Notes under the pieces: generated by a model | What the model saw: the letters and a program-made list of their open reading frames with translations, nothing else | Databases searched by the model: none | What the model was told of the DNA's origin: nothing | Made by a program: the position numbers and the translations under genes | Shown: positions 58,767 to 64,000 of the stretch, piece after piece | Layout: every line of letters starts with the position of its first letter | How positions within the stretch are numbered: the stretch's first letter is position 1 | Assembly (NCBI GenBank): GCA_032622095.1 | Contig: CP136068.1 | Location: 50,214,443 to 50,278,442, forward strand | DNA from: Siphonodentalium dalli | Lineage: Eukaryota; Mollusca; Scaphopoda; Gadilida; Siphonodentaliidae | DNA: 64,000 nucleotides | Reading direction: 5' to 3'

Positions 58767-59050
58767 GCCGCAGTGTACTTGCCATTCGGCCATGGTGTAC
58801 ATGTAGTTGCCACGGTGTACGTTCATTAAACTGAAAAAAGACGATACAAACTAGAAATATAACCATGTTGTACATGCCATTCGGCCCCATTGTAGTTGCC
58901 TTTCGGCCATGGTGCCTTGCCATTCGGCCGCAGAGTATATACTTGCTGTTCGGCCGTGGTGTACTTGCCGTTCGGCCACGGTTCACTTGCCGTTCAGCTG
59001 CAGTGCTCAACTGCTACAAACTCTTCGACTCCGCGGCCGAACGGCAAATA
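58767..59050. repeat. Degenerate 22-25 bp repeat (TTGCCGTTCGGCCGTGG)
   Basis: TTGCCATTCGGCC, TTGCCTTTCGGCC, TTGCTGTTCGGCC and TTGCCGTTCGGCC recur about eight times with GTGGTGTAC-type spacers. GCCATGGTGTACATG variants sit to the left. ORFs in all frames here are repeat products. Confidence 0.75.
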
Positions 59051-59239
59051 CAACGTGGTGCCAATTGTTTTGTCTGAAAGTCCAGCGGGTTCGAGTACTA
59101 GTTCGATATCATCATGTACGACAACATGATGTCAACATCGCAATCATGATCTCATCGGGCCACGATTCCTCCACTTACGTCAGTCAGCTGTCATATACGA
59201 TTGTATCATGGTCGTCTGAATGTTCACTTATAGGCAGAT

Positions 59240-60471
59240 ATTAATAAATAATATAAATGTATTTTAACTATTTATCACTCACTGTTCAGAACTCGACAGA
59301 ACTTTCAGTGAAAGTTTCAGAATGCCTGTGGCTGTGCGTGCAGGTTGCCAGTGAACACACTTTACACAGTCAGTGAGTGACAAGCCTGTTGGAGTTTTTT
59401 TCATTTAGAAAAATTAATATGTAAGCATACTTCACATGTTGAGAACTGAGTATAATTTAAGGAATAATACTGCAGAAAGTGCAGTATACGTGTTATCGAA
59501 CACGAAATTATACGAATTTTTACGGCAGAAATAGAAAGGTCAAGGTTTCCGCCAATCCGGCCGCAGGGAAAGCTAATTTCCGGACACATTTGTTCGATAC
59601 ATTTACCGGATTCCGGCTTCCATACTAGACTAAATAACTTTTGAAATTTGGATATATAGTTATTAGTTCCAACTAGTATAATATAACAATACCAATTGAT
59701 GATGCGTCGAGTGTAAATTCCCGAATTAGCATTAGCCTACTGTTTCGTCGAATTTACCTTCAATCAACATTCTGTACGAAGTATCTAATTACGTTCTTCG
59801 TATGTTTGCATAAATATTCTCACCTTTACTAAAAATATTCTTGTATAACGGCTCAAATTCAGTGGTCTTGGTCCTTATTGGAGTCGAAACTGTGATCAAC
59901 ACCAACAACCAATATGGCTACCATGATACAACGCGTGCAGATGGAGTTTTATCAGTGCGCATGCCTGGCCAATACCGGTACTCGATACACATATATGTTC
60001 AAGTGTTTACACATATATGTGTAAATATATAAAAACATACACAACATGTGTATACACATGTATACAATACTGTATAGATATTGGAGGTACACACCATGTG
60101 TCCAGTGCCAATGGCATTCTACCTACACAGTAGTTTGCAGAGAGTAGACCTTGATCTAGATCGAAGTAATCCTTTAAATGAAGATTTCGATCGAACAGAA
60201 GAGATAACCAGTCCTATATCCTTTATGATGGTTATGACATCACGACGACATTTATAACATGCGCATATAATTTGATGACGTTGTACCATAATACTAGTAG
60301 TAGTCGTAAATATATCGGTGAGTTTTGCGAACCCGCTGTAATGAATCAACCCCCTCCAAATGTTGAACCTGTTGAACTTTTTAAAAGCGTTATAACTCAC
60401 TGACCTCCCAAGCGTCGTGTTTGGATAAACAGGTTTCTCGATCCCCGTTCGACTTTCAAGTCTGTGACGCA
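59240..60471. other. No supported gene
   Basis: Holds a TACACA/TGTGTA cluster at 59990-60100 related to the block at 44 kb, and a minus ORF of 117 codons (60119-60472) opening from a TTG with no splice support. Confidence 0.35.
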
Positions 60472-60472
60472 A

Positions 60473-62389
60473 TATATCCCGCTCGTTTTCTGCGTACTGT
60501 AATTGTAAAACATGTATAATGAAACGTGATCCGAATTATTAATATCCCGCTCGTCGTCTCCGTACTGTAATTGTAAAACATGTATAATGACACATGATCC
60601 GAATTATTATTAATATCCCGCTCGTCTCTCCATACTGTAATTGTAAATCATGTATAATGACACGTGATCCGAATTATTAATATCCCGCTCGTCGTCTCCG
60701 TACTGTAATTGTAAAACATGTATAATGACACATGATCCGAATTATTATTAATATCCCGCTCGTCTCTCCATACTGTAATTGTAAATCATGTATAATGACA
60801 CGTGATCCGAATTACTAATATCCCGCGCGTCGTCTCCGTACTGTAATTGTAAAACATGTATAATGACACGTGATCCGAATTATTAATATCCCGCTCGTCG
60901 TCTCCGTATGGTAATTGTAAATCATGTATAATGACACGTGATCCGAATTATTAATATCCCTCGCGTCGTCTCCGTACTGTAATTGTAAAACATGCATAAT
61001 GACACGTGATCCGTATTATTAATATCCCGCGCGTCGTCTCCGTACTGTAATTGTAAAACATGTATAATGACACGTGATCCGAATTACTAATATCCCGCGC
61101 GTCGTCTCCGTACTGTAATTGTAAAACATGTATAATGACACGTGATCCGAATTATTAATATCCCGCTCGTCGTCTCCGTACTGTAATTGTAAATCATGTA
61201 TAATGACACGTGATCCGAATTATTAATATCCCGCGCGTCGTCTCCGTACTGTAATTGTAAAACATGCATAATGACACGTGATCCGTATTATTAATATCCC
61301 GCGCGTCGTCTCCGTACTGTAATTGTAAAACATGTATAATGACACGTGATCCGAATTATTAATATCCCGCTCGTCGTCTCCGTACTGTAATTGTAAATCA
61401 TGTATAATGACACGTGATCCGAATTATTAATATCCCGCGCGTCGTCTCCGTACTGTAATTGTAAAACATGCATAATGACACGTGATCCGTATTATTAATA
61501 TCCCGCGCGTCGTCTCCGTACTGTAATTGTAAAACATTCATAATGACACGTGATCCGAATTATTAATATCCCGCGCGTCGTCTCCGTACTGTAATTGTAA
61601 AACATGTATAATGACACGTGATCCGAATTACTAATATCCCGCGCGTCGTCTCCGTACTGTAATTGTAAAACATGTATAATGACACGTGATCCGAATTATT
61701 AATATCCCGCTCGTCGTCTCCGTACTGTAATTGTAAAACATGTATAATGACACGTGATCCGAATTATTAATATCCCGCGCGTCGTCTCCGTACTGTAATT
61801 GTAAAACATGCATAATGACACGTGATCCGAATTATTAATATCCCGCGCGTCGTCTCCGTACTGTAATTGTAAAACATGCATAATGACACGCGATCCGAAT
61901 TACTAATATCCCGCGCGTCGTCTCCGTACTGTAATTGTAAAACATTCATAATGACACGTGATCCGAATTATTAATATCCCGCGCGTCGTCTCCGTACTGT
62001 AATTGTAAAACATGCATAATGACACGTGATCCGTATTATTAATATCCCGCGCGTCGTCTCCGTACTGTAATTGTAAAACATGTATAATGACACGTGATCC
62101 GAATTACTAATATCCCGCTCGTCGTCTCCGTACTGTAATTGTAAAACATTCATAATGACACGTGATCCGAATTACTAATATCCCGCGCGTCGTCTCCGTA
62201 CTGTAATTGTAAAACATTCATAATGACACGTGATCCGTATTATTAATATCCCGCTCGTCGTCCTCGTACTGTAATTGTAAAACATGTATGACACGTGATC
62301 CGAATTATTAATACCCCGCCCTTCGTCTCCGTACTGTATTTATAAAACATGTATAATGACACCTGGTCCGAATTATTAGTACTCGTGAC
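60473..62389. repeat. 68-bp satellite, about 28 units
   Basis: The unit runs AATATCCCGCGCGTCGTCTC, CGTACTGTAATTGTAAAACA, TGTATAATGACACGTGATCC, GAATTATT. Variants are CGCGCG or CGCTCG, TGTATA, TGCATA or TTCATA, and GAATTACT or GTATTATT. The order of variants repeats in blocks of several units, so parts of the array expanded together. Identical 60-codon minus ORFs are the repeat read across three units. Confidence 0.95.
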
Positions 62390-62439
62390 ATTCGAAACTT
62401 GGTAACTGTTTCCGCCATATATATAGAGGGGGTGTCCAA

Positions 62440-62560
62440 CAATTTTCGGGGCACGTATGATGGGGTCCGTAGGTGGTCTAGTGGACACCAAAGGAATTTT
62501 TTTCCACAAATAAAAATATGTCCTAGCTATTTTTGGCCTTAAACTTAGAGAAAATGCCAT
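62440..62560. repeat. Diverged relative of the 881-bp unit
   Basis: TTCGGGGCACGTATGATGGG, GTGGTCTAGTGGACACCAAA and TTTTTTTCCACAAATAAAAA match the order GGCACGTATGCCGGGG, GGTTGAACTTGATGGGACCA, TTTTTTTCCGCAACTAAAAT at 8.4 and 9.3 kb. Confidence 0.5.
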
Positions 62561-62701
62561 TTTAACTTCAAAAATGCATTTAGACAGCCGGTATAGATTG
62601 TTTCTTTTTGTAAAATTACCAATGACCCGGTATATGTCAGTCTAGGTCACTCCAAACAAAAATGCATGGACACATTGTATAAGCAATCACTGCCATGTTA
62701 A

Positions 62702-63111
62702 CCCTTTACCCAACAAAACGGCCAAAAACGCCCAAATAAAGCTTCAACAGCCTAAAATATCTTCGGTCTGTCTCAATAACACCATACAAATATGGATATC
62801 ATTGGAACCGGTTCATTGACCACATTGTGATGGTTACAGTTATGCCCTGTGCCAATGCATTCTCTTATATATGCGGGTCGACCATAGGTCGCCTCGCATA
62901 TATAAGAGAATGCATTGGCCTAAAAAAAAATTAAAATTTTTTCTTACATTTGTTAACAATTTTTATAATATTTTTCTACATTCTTTGACAATTTTATCAT
63001 TTTTAATATGTGTTAAGCCAATGCATTCTCTTATATATGCGAGGCGACCTATGGTCGACTCGCATATATAAGAGAATGCATTGGCACAGGGCCGTTCTGT
63101 TGGGTAAAGGG
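62702..63111. mobile_element. PiggyBac-like MITE with two palindromes, complete
   Basis: TTAA at 62698-62701 and 63112-63115 flanks ends CCCTTTACCCAACAAAACGG and CCGTTCTGTTGGGTAAAGGG. Inside, two hairpins (about 62847-62922 and 63016-63088) use the arm CCAATGCATTCTCTTATATA around GACCATAGGTCG-type loops. No ORF of note. Confidence 0.85.
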
Positions 63112-63179
63112 TTAAACTAGGCTAATCGCAAACAGCAACTTGTAATATAGGTAGTTAATAGGAAACAGACAGTAAGTGG

Positions 63180-63440
63180 TCTAGCCGGACGTCCGGACGT
63201 CTGTTCGTTTCCGGATGATAAATTTAGTAAGTCTGAACTGAATGGAATTCAATTTGGTATGTGGGTTGGCTAGCACACAAAAAAAAACAGGTCAAGTTTG
63301 AATTCGGGTTCCGCCCGCCAATTGTTACCAGATTTATGGCCTTTTCGTTGGAAGTTGCACACATATTTAGTTTCCGGATGATAACTTTAGTAAGTCTGAA
63401 CTGATTGAAATGAAATCTATATTCCCTATAGGGGTTTCTT
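63180..63440. repeat. Dispersed repeat with TTTCCGGATGATAA motif
   Basis: TTTCCGGATGATAAMTTTAG and TAAGTCTGAACTGA occur twice (about 63209 and 63371), preceded by a CCGGACGTCCGGACGTCTG tract similar to the end of the 56 kb repeat. Confidence 0.55.
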
Positions 63441-63611
63441 GTTGTGTATGTGACCGCGCTCCTCTGTCGTGCCCACCCACCCTGAGTGAGCGATTTTGAA
63501 TAAATGTTTGCGATGTTGCATCGAAAATGGTGCTTTGTATTTTTGTCCGTTATTCCGTTAAATCAAGGCATTGCCCACCAATTGATGTAGGAAATCCAAA
63601 TGTCTTTTTAA

Positions 63612-64000
63612 CCCTTTACCCAACAAACCGGCCAAAACCGGCCAAATAAAGCTTCAACAGCCTAAAATATCTTCGGTCTGTCTCAATAGAACCATACAAA
63701 TATGGATATCATTGGAACCGGCTCCTTGACCACATTGTGATGGTTACAGTTATGCCCTGTGCCAATGCATTCTCTTATATATACGAGTCAACCATAGGTC
63801 GCCTCGCATATATAAGAGAATGCATTGGCCTAAAAAAAAATCTTTTTTTAACACTTTTTACCATTTTTTCTTACATTCTTTAACAATTTAATAATTTTTA
63901 ATGTGTTAAGCCAATGCATTCTCTTATATATGCGAGGCGACCTATGGTCGACTCGCATATATAAGAGAATGCATTGGCACAGGACCCTTCTGTTGGGTAA
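63612..64000. mobile_element. PiggyBac-like MITE, second copy, cut by window end
   Basis: TTAA at 63608-63611, then CCCTTTACCCAACAAACCGG. It repeats the 62.7 kb element almost throughout, including both hairpins and TATCTTCGGTCTGTCTCAAT. The window ends inside its right terminus (CTGTTGGGTAA). Confidence 0.85.

Larger units (their letters stand above)
56885..59235. mobile_element. Outer TIR element of a three-level nest
   Basis: The left end (TTAGTGAGCTTTCAGACAAC, CATAAGTGG) is mirrored at 59160-59235 (CCACTTACG, then GTCGTCTGAATGTTCACTTA). They are the same ends as the tandem elements at 11.2-11.96 kb, and TGCGCATGCTCACG is shared internally. Most of its length is a hAT element inserted at 57257-58766 and a short repeat array. 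Confidence 0.55.

Noticed and set aside
60119-60472. 117-codon minus ORF next to the 68-bp array
   Set aside because: It opens from a TTG, ends in low-complexity Ser/Arg, and has no splice context.
60815-62153. Series of identical 60-codon minus ORFs
   Set aside because: Each is the 68-bp satellite read through three successive frames; there is no start context or variation under coding constraint.

Overview
This 64 kb window is AT-rich nuclear DNA from a metazoan, most likely a marine invertebrate. The reasons are small exons with GT-AG introns and no operon structure, many non-autonomous DNA transposons of animal superfamilies, a tRNA-derived SINE, several minisatellites and frequent ACATGTAC and ACCGGT words. 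A mollusc or similar lophotrochozoan would fit, but nothing here fixes the phylum. I see no bacterial genes, rRNA, CRISPR array or virus.

Real coding sequence is sparse and in short exons, mostly on the minus strand. Exons at 104-262, 6070-6136 (terminal), 10910-10949, 12585-12651, 20932-21030, 22980-23051 and 24155-24239 have good splice signals and single open frames; the last three join in phase. The best gene is a compact four-exon minus-strand gene at 30617-34335, about 112 residues, whose phases all agree from ATG to stop. A third locus at 44957-45740 holds three 84-nt exon-like repeats, each bounded by AG and GT. A plus-strand terminal exon is possible at 46288-46411. None of these proteins was recognised.

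Layout: 1-6 kb holds piggyBac-like, pogo-like and TTAA-site MITEs. At 6.6-9.9 kb there is a hAT element with an exact 8-bp target duplication, an 881-bp tandem duplication and an inverted hAT end. At 11.2-12 kb there are two head-to-tail TIR elements. At 13.4-15.2 kb there is a 384-bp satellite. At 18.7-22.6 kb there are large fold-back elements. From 24.3 to 39.4 kb a 28-bp minisatellite is split by a 13.7 kb segment with perfect 27-bp inverted termini. That segment carries a fold-back array, several MITEs, the four-exon gene and a 3.5 kb array of a 45-bp repeat. At 40.7-42.7 kb lie a Harbinger-like and a piggyBac-like element. At 44.7-45.3 kb lies a near-perfect 520-bp inverted duplication around one of the repeated exons. 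At 46.9-53.4 kb lie TTAA-site repeats, a nested pair of TIR elements and a SINE. At 56.9-59.2 kb there is a three-level nest of elements including a hAT with a BED zinc-finger remnant. At 60.5-62.4 kb there is a 68-bp satellite, and the window ends in two piggyBac-like MITEs.

All boundaries come from reading the sequence by eye. Superfamily names rest on target-site length and terminal bases, not on database matches.
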